This document shows positions 25,019 to 33,888 of a DNA stretch of 64,000 nt, piece after piece; the first letter of the stretch is position 1; each line of letters opens with the position of its first letter. The stretch is from G963674835 sp963674835 (lineage in GTDB: Bacteria; Planctomycetota; Planctomycetia; Pirellulales; Thermoguttaceae): contig CAXXKC010000001.1 in NCBI GenBank assembly GCA_963674835.2, forward strand, positions 434,001 to 498,000, read 5' to 3'. The notes beneath the pieces are model-generated. The model was not told where the DNA came from. It did no database searches and saw only the letters and a list, made by a program, of their open reading frames with translations. Made by a program: the position numbers and the translations under genes.

Positions 25019-27262
25019 GTGTTCGAATTGACGCTGGAGCAAGGCTATCGGGCAGCGACGCTGGTGGTCACGCTGGCGGCGGCCGGCGTGCTCGTGGGGC
25101 TGTTCTATTGGCGGGCCTTCGGGATGCTGCGGCGCCGGCAATGGCTGACGCTTCTGACGCTGCGGATTGCGGCGATCGTGGTGCTCGTGCTGCTGCTGTT
25201 TCGGCCGGTGATTTCGTACGAGAAGAACTTGCAGCAACGGCCGGCGGTGGTCTTTGCGGTGGACGGCTCGGCGTCGATGAGCATCGCGGACGACGCGACG
25301 GGGGTCACGCGGTTCAACCAGGCGCGAAGCAAGATTCAGGAGTGGTCCAGTGCGCTGGCGGGCAGCTTCGATGTGCGGGTGATCGATTTTGCCGAGCAGG
25401 CGCACGCGGTGGAGGATGCGGCGGAGTTGACCGCCGTGACACCGGACGGGAAAGCGACGTCGATTTCGCGTGCGCTGGTGGGGGCGGTGAAGCTGGTGCC
25501 GCCGAAGGGGATCGAGGCCGTGGTGCTCCTCTCGGACGGAAACCACAATGCGGCGAAGGACCCACGGGAGTTGGCGGGCAAACTGGGGATCGTGATCCAC
25601 ACGGTGGGCGTGGGCGCGAGCCTGAGGAGCGATGCTTCGTGCCACGACGTGCAAATCGCGGCAATCAGTTGTGGGGAGCGGCTGCTGCTGGACAACAAGG
25701 CGAAGCTGCAGGCGTCGGTGGAAGGGGTGGGGCTGGCCGGGCGCGTCATCCGGCTGGCTTTGGAGGAGGACGGAACGCAGTTGGCCGAGCAGCAGGTTAC
25801 GCTGGACGACGCGCCGGGGCCGCAGCAAGTGGAGTTTGAATTCACGCCGACGCGGAAGGGACGCCGCACGTACACGGTGCGAGCGGCCGTGCTGCCGGAG
25901 GAGCGATTCCGCGAGAACAACGCGCGATCGACGACGGCGATGGTCGTGGAGCCGGGACTGCGGGTACTGTATCTGGAGGGGACGCTGCGCCCGGAGTACG
26001 GGGCGCTGGTGGACCGGTTCCTGGCGAAGGACCCTGACTTGCAGTTCTGCTCGCTCGTGCAGACGCGTCCGAATGTGTTCTTGAAGCGGAGCAATATCGA
26101 CGGGCTGGAGATCGGCACGATCCCGGCGGACGCGGAGACGTTTCGGAAGTTCGACGTGATCATCTTGGGCGACCTGGACAGTTCGTATCTGCCGGCAGGG
26201 CGCCAAGAGCTGATCGCGCAGCGGGTACGCGATGGGGCGGGGCTGGTGATGCTGGGCGGGTATCACAGCTTGGGGCCGGGCGGATACGACGGCACACCGT
26301 TGGGCGAGATTCTGCCGGTGGGGCTGGGCGACCGGAAGATCGGCCAGGTGACCGAGGAGTTTCTGCCGGTGCTGACGCCGGAGGGCGTGCGGCATCCGAT
26401 CTTTGCCAACATTGCGGATTTCTTTCCGACGAAGAGCGGGCCAGCCAAGGAGCCGGGGCTGCCGCCGCTGGATGGAGCAACACGGGTTCAGGGGGCGCGG
26501 CCGGGCGCCACGGTGCTGGCGACGTGTGCGGCAGCGGGCGACATGCCGGTGCTGGCCGTGCAACCGGTGGACAAGGGGCAGACGGCGGTGTTTGCGGGCG
26601 ACACGACGCGGAAGTGGCAGCAAGGGCCGCGGGCGCTGGACCAGCAGTCGCCGTATTTGCGGTTTTGGGGGCAGTTGGTCCGTTACCTGGCGGGACGGTC
26701 GGCGGCGGTGGATGCCACGGCGGGAATTTCGGGGAGCACGGACAAGGGGCATTATGAACTGGAAGAGCCGGTGCGGATTGCGGCGATCGTCCGCGATGAG
26801 CGAGGGGAAGGGACGGACAAGGCGACCGTGGAGGCGACCATCCGGACGGATCAGAAGAAGCCGGAGACGATCGCGCTAAAAGGCGTGCCGGGGCTGCGCG
26901 GCCATTATGAGGGGACGTTCGAGCCGAAGGGGGCCGGGACGTATGAGATGACGCTCGGCGCGCAGTTGGGCAAGACGACGCTGACGAGCGAGAAGCTTGT
27001 TGTGGAAGTGGGGCGGGCGAACCTGGAGTTTGAGAAGCTGGACCTGGACGAATCGCTGCTTGCCGGGATTGCGGCCGATTCGGGCGGGCGGTACGTGCAC
27101 ATCACGACGGCCGATGCGCTGATCCAGCAATTGGATCGGACGCAGCGGCGGCAACGGGTGTATCTGCAGCAGCCGCTGTACTGGCCGCCGGCGTTTTGGA
27201 CGATCTTTGTGGCGGTGCTGACGACGGAGTGGATTCTGCGGAGGAGGTTCCAGCTGCGATGA
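25019..27262 (+). CDS. VWA-domain membrane protein with amidotransferase-like domain
   Basis: The GTG at 25019 is taken as start (747 residues); the frame upstream reads an Arg-rich tail antagonistic to the preceding gene. Two membrane helices open the protein (TLVVTLAAAGVLVGLFYW; LLTLRIAAIVVLVLLLF). A von Willebrand factor A domain follows, with the MIDAS motif Asp-x-Ser-x-Ser in VDGSASMS (D82). The central part contains a class-I glutamine-amidotransferase-like segment (LVMLGGYHSLGPGGYDGTPL). The last helix (PPAFWTIFVAVLTTEWIL) anchors the C-terminus. This is the usual planctomycete BatB-like protein. Its stop overlaps the DUF58 start (ATGA), indicating coupling. A role in envelope integrity is inferred from the Bat operons of other phyla. 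Confidence 0.83.
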   Translation: MFELTLEQGYRAATLVVTLAAAGVLVGLFYWRAFGMLRRRQWLTLLTLRIAAIVVLVLLLFRPVISYEKNLQQRPAVVFAVDGSASMSIADDATGVTRFNQARSKIQEWSSALAGSFDVRVIDFAEQAHAVEDAAELTAVTPDGKATSISRALVGAVKLVPPKGIEAVVLLSDGNHNAAKDPRELAGKLGIVIHTVGVGASLRSDASCHDVQIAAISCGERLLLDNKAKLQASVEGVGLAGRVIRLALEEDGTQLAEQQVTLDDAPGPQQVEFEFTPTRKGRRTYTVRAAVLPEERFRENNARSTTAMVVEPGLRVLYLEGTLRPEYGALVDRFLAKDPDLQFCSLVQTRPNVFLKRSNIDGLEIGTIPADAETFRKFDVIILGDLDSSYLPAGRQELIAQRVRDGAGLVMLGGYHSLGPGGYDGTPLGEILPVGLGDRKIGQVTEEFLPVLTPEGVRHPIFANIADFFPTKSGPAKEPGLPPLDGATRVQGARPGATVLATCAAAGDMPVLAVQPVDKGQTAVFAGDTTRKWQQGPRALDQQSPYLRFWGQLVRYLAGRSAAVDATAGISGSTDKGHYELEEPVRIAAIVRDERGEGTDKATVEATIRTDQKKPETIALKGVPGLRGHYEGTFEPKGAGTYEMTLGAQLGKTTLTSEKLVVEVGRANLEFEKLDLDESLLAGIAADSGGRYVHITTADALIQQLDRTQRRQRVYLQQPLYWPPAFWTIFVAVLTTEWILRRRFQLR

Positions 27263-28158
27263 GTCCTCAGCGGGGATACCGGTTTCTGGAACCGACGGCG
27301 CTAGCGCGGGTGAAGAACCTGTCGATGGTGGCGCGCGGCGTGGTGGAGGGATTCATCGCGGGTCTGCACGCCAGTCCGTACAAGGGGTTCAGCGCCGAGT
27401 TCGCTGAGCATCGCGAGTATACGCCCGGGGACGAGCCGCGACATCTGGACTATCGGCTGATGGCGCGGACGGAACGACTGTACGTGAAGCAGTATGAGGA
27501 AGAGACGAACATGCGGGTGGAGATCCTGCTGGACGCCAGCGGATCGATGGATTACCGGCACAGCGCGGGGATCACGAAGCTGGAGTATGCGTCGTACCTT
27601 GTGGCCGTGCTGTCGTACTTGATGATCCGGCAGCAGGACTCGGTGGGACTGACCGTGTTCGATACGGAGGTGCGGCTGGACATGCCGACGCGAAGTTCGC
27701 CGCGGCATTTCCACGAAATGATGCACCAACTGGAGGCGGTTTGCCCCGGGGGCGAGACGCGCATCGCCGATACGCTGCACCGGTTGGCGAACCGCTCCAA
27801 GCGGCGGGGGCTGATCGTGCTGGTGAGCGATCTGTACGACGATCCGGACGAGGTGATGCGGGCGTTGCATCATTTCCGGCATCGGCGGCACGAGGTGATC
27901 GTGTTTCAGGTGCTAGACAAGGCGGAGCTGGAGTTTCCGTTCCGTGACCTGATTTCGTTTCACGACCTGGAGACGGACCAGCGACTGCAGGTCGATCCGG
28001 CGTACGTGCGCGAGACATACCTGGAACAGATGCGGCAGTTTGTGGAGAGTTACCGGCGAGGGTGCGCGGAATCGCAGATCGATTTCGTGACGACGGACAC
28101 GTCGGTCCCTTATGATTTCATGCTCTCGAAGTATTTGGCGAAGCGCGGCAAGCTATGA
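27259..28158 (+). CDS. DUF58 domain protein
   Basis: Cytoplasmic protein of 299 residues. The ATG at 27259 overlaps the stop of the previous gene. It has the DUF58 signature GFSAEFAEHREYTPGDEPRH (about residues 50-69) and a VWA-like fold with a MIDAS motif in LLDASGSMDYRH (D92). DUF58 proteins normally work with a MoxR-type AAA+ ATPase encoded directly upstream; none is encoded anywhere in this window. The stop overlaps the start of the BatA-like gene (ATGA), so three proteins of the unit are translationally coupled. Confidence 0.92.
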   Translation: MSPQRGYRFLEPTALARVKNLSMVARGVVEGFIAGLHASPYKGFSAEFAEHREYTPGDEPRHLDYRLMARTERLYVKQYEEETNMRVEILLDASGSMDYRHSAGITKLEYASYLVAVLSYLMIRQQDSVGLTVFDTEVRLDMPTRSSPRHFHEMMHQLEAVCPGGETRIADTLHRLANRSKRRGLIVLVSDLYDDPDEVMRALHHFRHRRHEVIVFQVLDKAELEFPFRDLISFHDLETDQRLQVDPAYVRETYLEQMRQFVESYRRGCAESQIDFVTTDTSVPYDFMLSKYLAKRGKL

Positions 28159-30317
28159 CATTCGGCGTTCCCCTGTTCCTGATTGCGGCGGTGGCGGCGG
28201 CCATTCCGGTGGTGCTGCACATGATCAGCCGGCAGCGGGCGAAGGAGGTGCCGTTCAGCACGCTGCGTTTCCTGCAGATCAGCGTGCAGAAGACGCGGCG
28301 GCGCCGGCGGGTGAACGACGTGCTGCTGATGCTGTTGCGCGCGGCGGTGTTGGCGCTGATCGCGGTGGGACTGGCGCGGCCGACGCTGACGGGGCTGAAA
28401 TCGCTGTTGGGCGGGGCGCAGCGGGCACTGGTGATCGTTCTGGACAACTCGGCGAGCATGCGCGTGGTGGATCGGCAGCGGGCGAGGATGGATACGGCGC
28501 TGGCCGCGGCGGGGCAGGTGCTGGACGAGTTGGGCGAGAGCGATCAAGCGGCGCTGCTGGTGACGTGCGGGCCGGGGCATCCGGAAGTAGAACGGCTGAA
28601 CCCGACGCAGGAGAAGCTGCGGCAAGTGCTCAACCAAGTGCAGCCAAGTTACGAGCGCGCGGACTTGGGGGCACGCCTGGGGCAAGCCCGAGAGCTGTTG
28701 AGCAAAACCGACGCGCCGAACCGAGAGATCTTCGTGATCAGCGATATGCAGAATCTGAGCTGGGAGGGGCTCAAGGAGAGCAAGGCGAAGGGATCGGCAG
28801 ATGAGAAGCGGCGGCCGCCGACGGTGGTGCTGGTCGATTGCGGGCGAGAGCCTGAGCCGGACGTGGCGGTGACCGACGTGGCACTGGAGGCGGCGGCGCC
28901 GGTGGCCGGTTTGCCGGTACGAGCGAGCATTGAGCTGATGAATGCGTCGTCGGTTATGCAGCAGCGGCACGTGGAGCTGTTTGTGGACGGAGTTGGGGAG
29001 GGAAGCAGCGCGATGCTGGACATTCCGGCAGGCGAGCGGACGCGCTGCGATTTGACGTTCACGCCGAAGCGGAGCGGGATTCATCGGGGCGAGGCGCGGC
29101 TGGCGGGCGAAGACGGCTCGCCGTTGGATGACCGCCGGTACTTTGCCATCGCGGTGGGGCAGGGTGTGCCTGTGGCGATCGTCAAGGCGAAACGGCACGA
29201 GATCCCGTACCTGGAGGATACGTTCTACATCGAGCGGGCGCTGATGCCGGCCGACGCGGCGGGGTGGGCGATTCGGGCGAAGAGTTTCACGGCTGAGGAA
29301 CTGGCCACCGAGTCGCTGAAGGGGTTCAAGGTGGTTTACCTGGTGAATCTGCCGGCGCCGGACCAGGATACGGCCGAGCGGCTACGCAGTTATGTGGCTG
29401 CGGGCGGGAACCTCGTGTGGATCGGAGGCGACAACGTGCAGCCGGACGCCTACAACCGGATGAACGAACAGGCGAAAGGAGAGCTGTTGCCGGCGCCTTT
29501 GACGGAGGTGCGCGCAGCGAAGGCGGGCGAGGGACGCGACAGTTGGAGCGTGAGTGTGCTGGAGAAGGATGAGCCGGCGCTAAGAACGCTGGTGGAGCCG
29601 GCATCGCTGTATCAGTCGGTGCTGGTGTACAAGTATTTGCGATTGGACGTCGAGAAGGCGCCGGAGATGCGAGTGTTGGGACGATTGGAAGGGGGCGATC
29701 CGATTCTGGTCGAGCGTCGAGTAGGGCAGGGGACGGTGATGATGTTGACGACCGGAGCGCACGTGGGCTGGAGCAATCTGCCGCTGAGGCCGATCTTTCT
29801 GCCGCTGATGTTGCGCCTGACGCTGGAGGTTTCGGGAAGCGCGGAGGCGCGGCGCAGCGTGCTGGCGGGATCGCCATTGGTGGTGCCGCTGGAGTCGCCA
29901 CGCCCGACGGCCATCGAGGTGCAACCGCCGTCGGGAGCGCTGCTGCGGCTGGCGATCGAGAATCCCTCGGCGAGCGATTTTCGATTTGGCGATACGCACG
30001 AAGCGGGCATCTACATGGTGCGGCCGTTGGAAACGGGGCGGTCGGATGAGATGGCGTTTGCGGTGAACATGGATCCGGACGAAGCGAACCTGACGAAGGT
30101 GGATCGGGAGGAGCTTCGAAGCCGTCTTGGGTCGGCGCCACCGGTGTGGGCGGAGGACGCCGACGATCTTTCGAGCACGTTTCGCATGATGCGCGAAGGG
30201 AAGAGTCTTTGGGACGTGTTCTTGTGGGCCGTGTTGTTGGCGCTGGTGGGCGAGACGTTCGTGGCGAACCGAGTGGGGACGAGAGGCGGCGCGGAGGGCA
30301 GTGGAAGCGGGGTGTGA
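28155..30317 (+). CDS. BatA-like membrane protein (aerotolerance regulator N-terminal and VWA domains)
   Basis: Protein of 720 residues. The N-terminus is the aerotolerance-regulator domain: a first helix (FGVPLFLIAAVAAAIPVVLHM), the basic KEVPFSTLRFLQISVQKTR, and a second helix. A VWA domain follows with the MIDAS motif in VLDNSASMRV (D97). Residues from about 380 on (VAAGGNLVWIGGDNVQPDAY, VGQGTVMMLTTGAHVGWSNL) are amidotransferase-like, as in the gene two before it. A final membrane helix lies near LWDVFLWAVLLALVGETFVA. Translational coupling to the DUF58 gene is shown by the ATGA overlap. This is the last gene of the unit; a repeat-filled 600-bp gap follows. Confidence 0.87.
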   Translation: MTFGVPLFLIAAVAAAIPVVLHMISRQRAKEVPFSTLRFLQISVQKTRRRRRVNDVLLMLLRAAVLALIAVGLARPTLTGLKSLLGGAQRALVIVLDNSASMRVVDRQRARMDTALAAAGQVLDELGESDQAALLVTCGPGHPEVERLNPTQEKLRQVLNQVQPSYERADLGARLGQARELLSKTDAPNREIFVISDMQNLSWEGLKESKAKGSADEKRRPPTVVLVDCGREPEPDVAVTDVALEAAAPVAGLPVRASIELMNASSVMQQRHVELFVDGVGEGSSAMLDIPAGERTRCDLTFTPKRSGIHRGEARLAGEDGSPLDDRRYFAIAVGQGVPVAIVKAKRHEIPYLEDTFYIERALMPADAAGWAIRAKSFTAEELATESLKGFKVVYLVNLPAPDQDTAERLRSYVAAGGNLVWIGGDNVQPDAYNRMNEQAKGELLPAPLTEVRAAKAGEGRDSWSVSVLEKDEPALRTLVEPASLYQSVLVYKYLRLDVEKAPEMRVLGRLEGGDPILVERRVGQGTVMMLTTGAHVGWSNLPLRPIFLPLMLRLTLEVSGSAEARRSVLAGSPLVVPLESPRPTAIEVQPPSGALLRLAIENPSASDFRFGDTHEAGIYMVRPLETGRSDEMAFAVNMDPDEANLTKVDREELRSRLGSAPPVWAEDADDLSSTFRMMREGKSLWDVFLWAVLLALVGETFVANRVGTRGGAEGSGSGV

Positions 30318-30923
30318 GGGGCGGGCGTGGTTTTGGGGAGCGGCGCTGGATGGGGATCTGCACAGCCGAGGGCGGCTGTGCTACATGGCGGCTGTGCTGC
30401 ATGGCGGCTGTGCTGCATGGGGATGGGTGCGGCTGGGGGCGGGGGGCTGAACCTTGGTGCTGTGCGGATTGTCCTCGGGAGATACATGAGGCGGTGATGG
30501 AGACGACGTTTTGGATGAGGTGTGACGCGTTGAGGATGGGGGGATTGAGGAAGAATGGCCGGGGCAATTGTGACAGTCATCGGTGTCAGATATGTGTGTG
30601 GGGGCTTGGAGAGGAGAATTTCGCGGCGCTGTGGTTGCGACACGGGTTGTGGTCAAAGTGATTGATCGCGGCGGTCGGCGCGGAGTGTGCAAAGCGGGGG
30701 TGAGAGGATTTAAGGTGTTGGCGGAGAAGAGGGTTGGGGCGGGGCGGCGCGGCGTTGGCATGGGATGTGCGATGGTGGTTGGTTCAAAGACGAAGCAGGG
30801 ATGCTTCTACCGGGGGAGGATGCCCGACCGGTACGAATTACAATCCTGCGACGACCGTAACGAATAGGTTGGTATGAGAAGGGGCTGGTTTTCACTGGAC
30901 AGCGATTGTCCGGGAGCACAACC
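30318..30923. other. Gene-poor gap with hairpin and tandem repeats
   Basis: About 600 bases without a convincing gene. They contain a GCACAGCCG/CGGCTGTGC hairpin (30360-30381) and a short tandem repeat, and then ordinary GC-rich sequence. Open frames here lack a ribosome-binding site and show repeat-derived or Arg/Pro-rich translations. Confidence 0.6.
30360..30420. repeat. GCACAGCCG hairpin with 16-bp tandem extension
   Basis: The hairpin at 30360-30381 (arms GCACAGCC and GGCTGTGC) runs into two further tandem copies of CATGGCGGCTGTGCTG. The tandem unit re-uses the right arm of the hairpin, suggesting local slippage. Confidence 0.75.
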
Positions 30924-31277
30924 ATGTTTGAAGTCTTGTCGCAACTCCCCACGATGGATTTGACCGTGATCCTTTGGGTCTCGATGGCGTTTTCTGCGCT
31001 GGGGCTGGTGGTGATCGCTCGCATCTTGGCGACGGTGCGCGCAGCGCGCGATCGCCGCATTCTTGCCAAGCTGGTGCTGGAGATGCTCGAGCAGGGTTTC
31101 TCGCCGATGGAGATCACCGCGTTGCTGCGGGTGATAGGAATCCCGTACAGTGACGAACCGTTCCACGCGGTCCGCCGGCGACTGTTCGAGCATTACGCCC
31201 GGCGCAAGGCGGAGACCCCACCGCCGCTTCCGAAGGTTGTCGCGAGGGCGAGTCGGCAGTTGCAGCCGGCCGTGTAG
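30924..31277 (+). CDS. Small hypothetical membrane protein
   Basis: The ATG at 30924 gives 117 residues. One strong membrane helix lies at about residues 14-37 (DLTVILWVSMAFSALGLVVIA), followed by a basic, helical cytoplasmic part with LAKLVLEMLEQGFSPMEITAL and a Pro-rich end. I do not recognise the family. Codon usage is like its neighbours and the reading frame is clean, so I consider it a real gene. It ends about 105 bp before IS4 copy 1. Confidence 0.6.
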   Translation: MFEVLSQLPTMDLTVILWVSMAFSALGLVVIARILATVRAARDRRILAKLVLEMLEQGFSPMEITALLRVIGIPYSDEPFHAVRRRLFEHYARRKAETPPPLPKVVARASRQLQPAV

Positions 31278-31382
31278 ATGAGCTTCCGGCGAGCGCGGGA
31301 GGAGCGGACTCTGGCGGCCGACGCGTGTGGGTTGTGGAGCGTGCGATTGTCGGCGCCGACGGGGTGTTATGCTGAAGCATAA

Positions 31383-32850
31383 CCACCCCTTTCAACATGG
31401 CATTTGGCGTTTGCGTCTTCCATCGTAAGCTGTTGGCTTTGAAGGAGGTAGCCCAGTTTTCATGGAGGAAACACCGGTGTCTTTGTCTGAGGCGTTTCGG
31501 CCGTTTGTGGAAGGTGCCCCCTGTGCTGTCGTTGCCAGGCTTGCGATGGAGTATCTGCTGGACGACGTGGTTCTGCAGACCCTGTTTGCGGAACACGCCA
31601 GCGCACAGTACGAACGCGAAGTCACGTTGACCAATTTGGTGAATGTCATGCTCGATGTGGCGTGCGGCAACCGTCGGTCCCCCCGCGCTGCGTACTTGGC
31701 GAGGAAAGACGAGGTTGCCGCTTCCTTGTCGGCTTTCTACGGCAAGCTCAACCGCACCGAACTGGCGATTTCCGAGGCGGTCGTCGAGCATGCCGCGGAG
31801 CGCGCTGGCGGACTGATCCGCGCCATGAAAGGACTTCAGAAAGAACCGGTGCTCGGCTTGGCATCCTATGTCCTCGACGGGAACATGCTGACGGGCACGG
31901 AACACCGCTTGAAACCGTTGCGTCAAACGCGCGCCGCCGCACTGCCCGGAAAATCGCTGGTGGTGTACGAATACGCGACCGGCTTGGTCACCAAGGTGGT
32001 ACTTTGGGAGGATGCCCACAGTCAGGAGCGTGCCCTGCTGCACGATCTGGAGATCAAAACGGGAACTCACCTGATCGCTGATCGCAATTTCTGCGTGCCC
32101 TGGTTTTTGCTGTATCTCCACAAAGGCGGATCCTTTTTTACGATTCGCCATCACCGCAGCACGTTTCCGCTGAATCCGGGGGGGAACGTGCGTCGGCGAG
32201 GCCGTTGCGCGACAGGGAAGGTGAGCGAACAGGCGATCCGTATCGAAGATGAGAATGGACAGGAGTTCTTCTGGCGGAAGATCACGCTGACGTTGGACGT
32301 CCCCACGCGGGATGGTGAGACGGAGATCGTGCTCATCACCAACCTGCCCCCCAAGGTCCATGCCACAACGATCGCCGTGGCGTACCGGCAACGTTGGACG
32401 ATCGAGCAGCATTTCCAGCGTCTCACCGACTGGCTGCATTGCGAGGTCGCCACGCTGGGCTACCCACGTGCGGCGTTGTTTGCTTTTTCCATGTCCCTGG
32501 TGGCGGCCAACGCCTTGGCTGTTCTCATTGCCGCCCTTCGGGCCGTGCATGGCCTGGAGGCCGCCGACAACCTGTCGTACATGGCCCTGGTGGACGAAGT
32601 CGGAGCTACGTATCGCGGGATGATGCTTGCCCTGCCGCCGCGTCGCTGGAGCTTCGTCCACCGCTGTACCACCGACCAAACTGCTCGACTCTTGCGAGAG
32701 ATTGCCCGTCATGCGAACCTTAAGATACTGACCAAAACCCGACGAGGCCCGAAAAAACCTCGGCGGACACCCAATTGCAAAAACATCAAGCACTTATCCA
32801 CCCATCGCGTCCTCACCGAAGCCCGCGAACGCACATGTTGAAAGGGGTGG
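31383..32850 (+). mobile_element. IS4-family insertion sequence, copy 1 (1468 bp)
   Basis: The ends are perfect inverted repeats: CCACCCCTTTCAACATG at 31383 and its inverse ending at 32850. CTGAAGCATAA occurs directly before (31372-31382) and directly after (32851-32861), an 11-bp target duplication, in the range expected for IS4-family elements. The target is the palindrome GTTATGCTGAAGCATAAC. One intact transposase gene is carried. Confidence 0.95.
31462..32841 (+). CDS. IS4-family transposase (copy 1)
   Basis: DDE transposase of 459 residues, start ATG at 31462, with AAGGAGG 14 bases upstream. Catalytic candidates are the first Asp in YVLDGNML, the second Asp in LIADRNFCV, and the Glu in YRQRWTIEQHFQRL, the Y-(2)R-(3)E signature of IS4. 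The N-terminal region MEETPVSLSEAFRPFVEGAP and the basic C-terminus (KTRRGPKKPRRTP) probably bind the ends. The gene fills almost the whole element and is intact. Copy 2 encodes the same protein. Confidence 0.94.
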   Translation: MEETPVSLSEAFRPFVEGAPCAVVARLAMEYLLDDVVLQTLFAEHASAQYEREVTLTNLVNVMLDVACGNRRSPRAAYLARKDEVAASLSAFYGKLNRTELAISEAVVEHAAERAGGLIRAMKGLQKEPVLGLASYVLDGNMLTGTEHRLKPLRQTRAAALPGKSLVVYEYATGLVTKVVLWEDAHSQERALLHDLEIKTGTHLIADRNFCVPWFLLYLHKGGSFFTIRHHRSTFPLNPGGNVRRRGRCATGKVSEQAIRIEDENGQEFFWRKITLTLDVPTRDGETEIVLITNLPPKVHATTIAVAYRQRWTIEQHFQRLTDWLHCEVATLGYPRAALFAFSMSLVAANALAVLIAALRAVHGLEAADNLSYMALVDEVGATYRGMMLALPPRRWSFVHRCTTDQTARLLREIARHANLKILTKTRRGPKKPRRTPNCKNIKHLSTHRVLTEARERTC

Positions 32851-32967
32851 CTGAAGCATAACCTACTGGGCTCGTGGGCGGTTCGTGGCGGTTGTGGAGT
32901 GCGCGCTTGGAGTATGGGCTGGGTGGGGCAACTTGCTGGCGGCAGGGTGTTTCCATAGAATGGGGGC

Positions 32968-33810
32968 ATGGCTGAATTCATGCACAATGCGTTGACGTTC
33001 CAGCGGCAGGTTTCGTTGAACGCGGGGACGTTGGTACTGGCGTTCAGCGGCTGGATGGACGGGGGCGACGTGTCGACGGGGACCGTGCGCCGGTTGGTCT
33101 ACCTGCTGCAGGCGGAGTCGTTCGCGGAGATCGATCCGGAGCCGTTTTACATCTACAACTTTCCCGGCTCGATGGAGATCACGGCGCTGTTCCGGCCGCC
33201 GGTGGTGGTTGAAGAGGGGCTGGTCAAGTCGCTGGAGATGCCCACCAACGTGTTCTTTGCGCACGAGCCGGCCAACCTGGTGCTGTTTCTGGGCAAGGAG
33301 CCGAACTTGCGGTGGCGCGAGTTTGGTGAGTGTATTGTTGGGCTGGCGCATCAGGTGGGGATTCGGCGGATTCTGTTCATCGGGTCGTTCGGCGGGACCG
33401 TTCCGCACACGCGGGAGCCGCGACTGTTCGTTTCGGCGTCGGATGGGGAACTATTGGCGGATATGGAGAGATTCGGTTTTCGGCGGAGCGGGTATTCGGG
33501 GCCCGGGTCGTTCACGTCGTACTTGATGACGCAGGCGAAGTCGGCCGGGCTGGAGATGATCTCACTGGCGGCGGAGATACCGGGTTATCTGCAGGGGACG
33601 AATCCGCTGAGTATCGAGGCGGTGACACGCCGGCTGGCGAAGATTCTCAAGCTGTCGCTGGACAGCGCCTCGCTGCGCTCGGCGAGCACGGAGTGGGAGC
33701 TGGAGGTGTCGAGCGCCATCGAGCAGAACCCTGAGCTTGCCCAGAAGGTCCGCGAGCTTGAGGACCAGTACGACAACGAGCTGTTGGATCGCGAGACGGA
33801 AGAGGCGTAG
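32968..33810 (+). CDS. PAC2 family protein
   Basis: Cytoplasmic protein of 280 residues related to proteasome-assembly chaperone 2 and archaeal/actinobacterial PAC2 proteins. Landmarks are LVLAFSGWMDGGDVSTG near the N-terminus, IYNFPGSMEITALFRPPVV, the GIRRILFIGSFGGTVPHTR segment, and SAGLEMISLAAEIPGYLQG. The C-terminal ~70 residues are helical and charged (KVRELEDQYDNELLDRETEEA). No proteasome genes are present in the window. The gene is bracketed by IS4 copies 1 and 2, so it could be mobilised as a composite unit, though the two copies are in direct orientation and this is only a possibility. Molecular function in bacteria is unknown. Confidence 0.85.
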   Translation: MAEFMHNALTFQRQVSLNAGTLVLAFSGWMDGGDVSTGTVRRLVYLLQAESFAEIDPEPFYIYNFPGSMEITALFRPPVVVEEGLVKSLEMPTNVFFAHEPANLVLFLGKEPNLRWREFGECIVGLAHQVGIRRILFIGSFGGTVPHTREPRLFVSASDGELLADMERFGFRRSGYSGPGSFTSYLMTQAKSAGLEMISLAAEIPGYLQGTNPLSIEAVTRRLAKILKLSLDSASLRSASTEWELEVSSAIEQNPELAQKVRELEDQYDNELLDRETEEA

Positions 33811-33838
33811 GGGGCGATCAACGGGGGCTCGTTGGGGC

Positions 33839-33856
33839 GTTATGTTGGAGCATAAC
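33839..33856. repeat. Decayed copy of the GTTATG/CATAAC palindrome
   Basis: GTTATGTTGGAGCATAAC keeps 6-base arms. It lies 33 bp before IS4 copy 2, just upstream of the intact palindrome that received the insertion, so two palindromes stood in tandem here. Confidence 0.65.
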
Positions 33857-33888
33857 GTGCTGGGTTCGGGTGTTATGCTGAAGCATAA

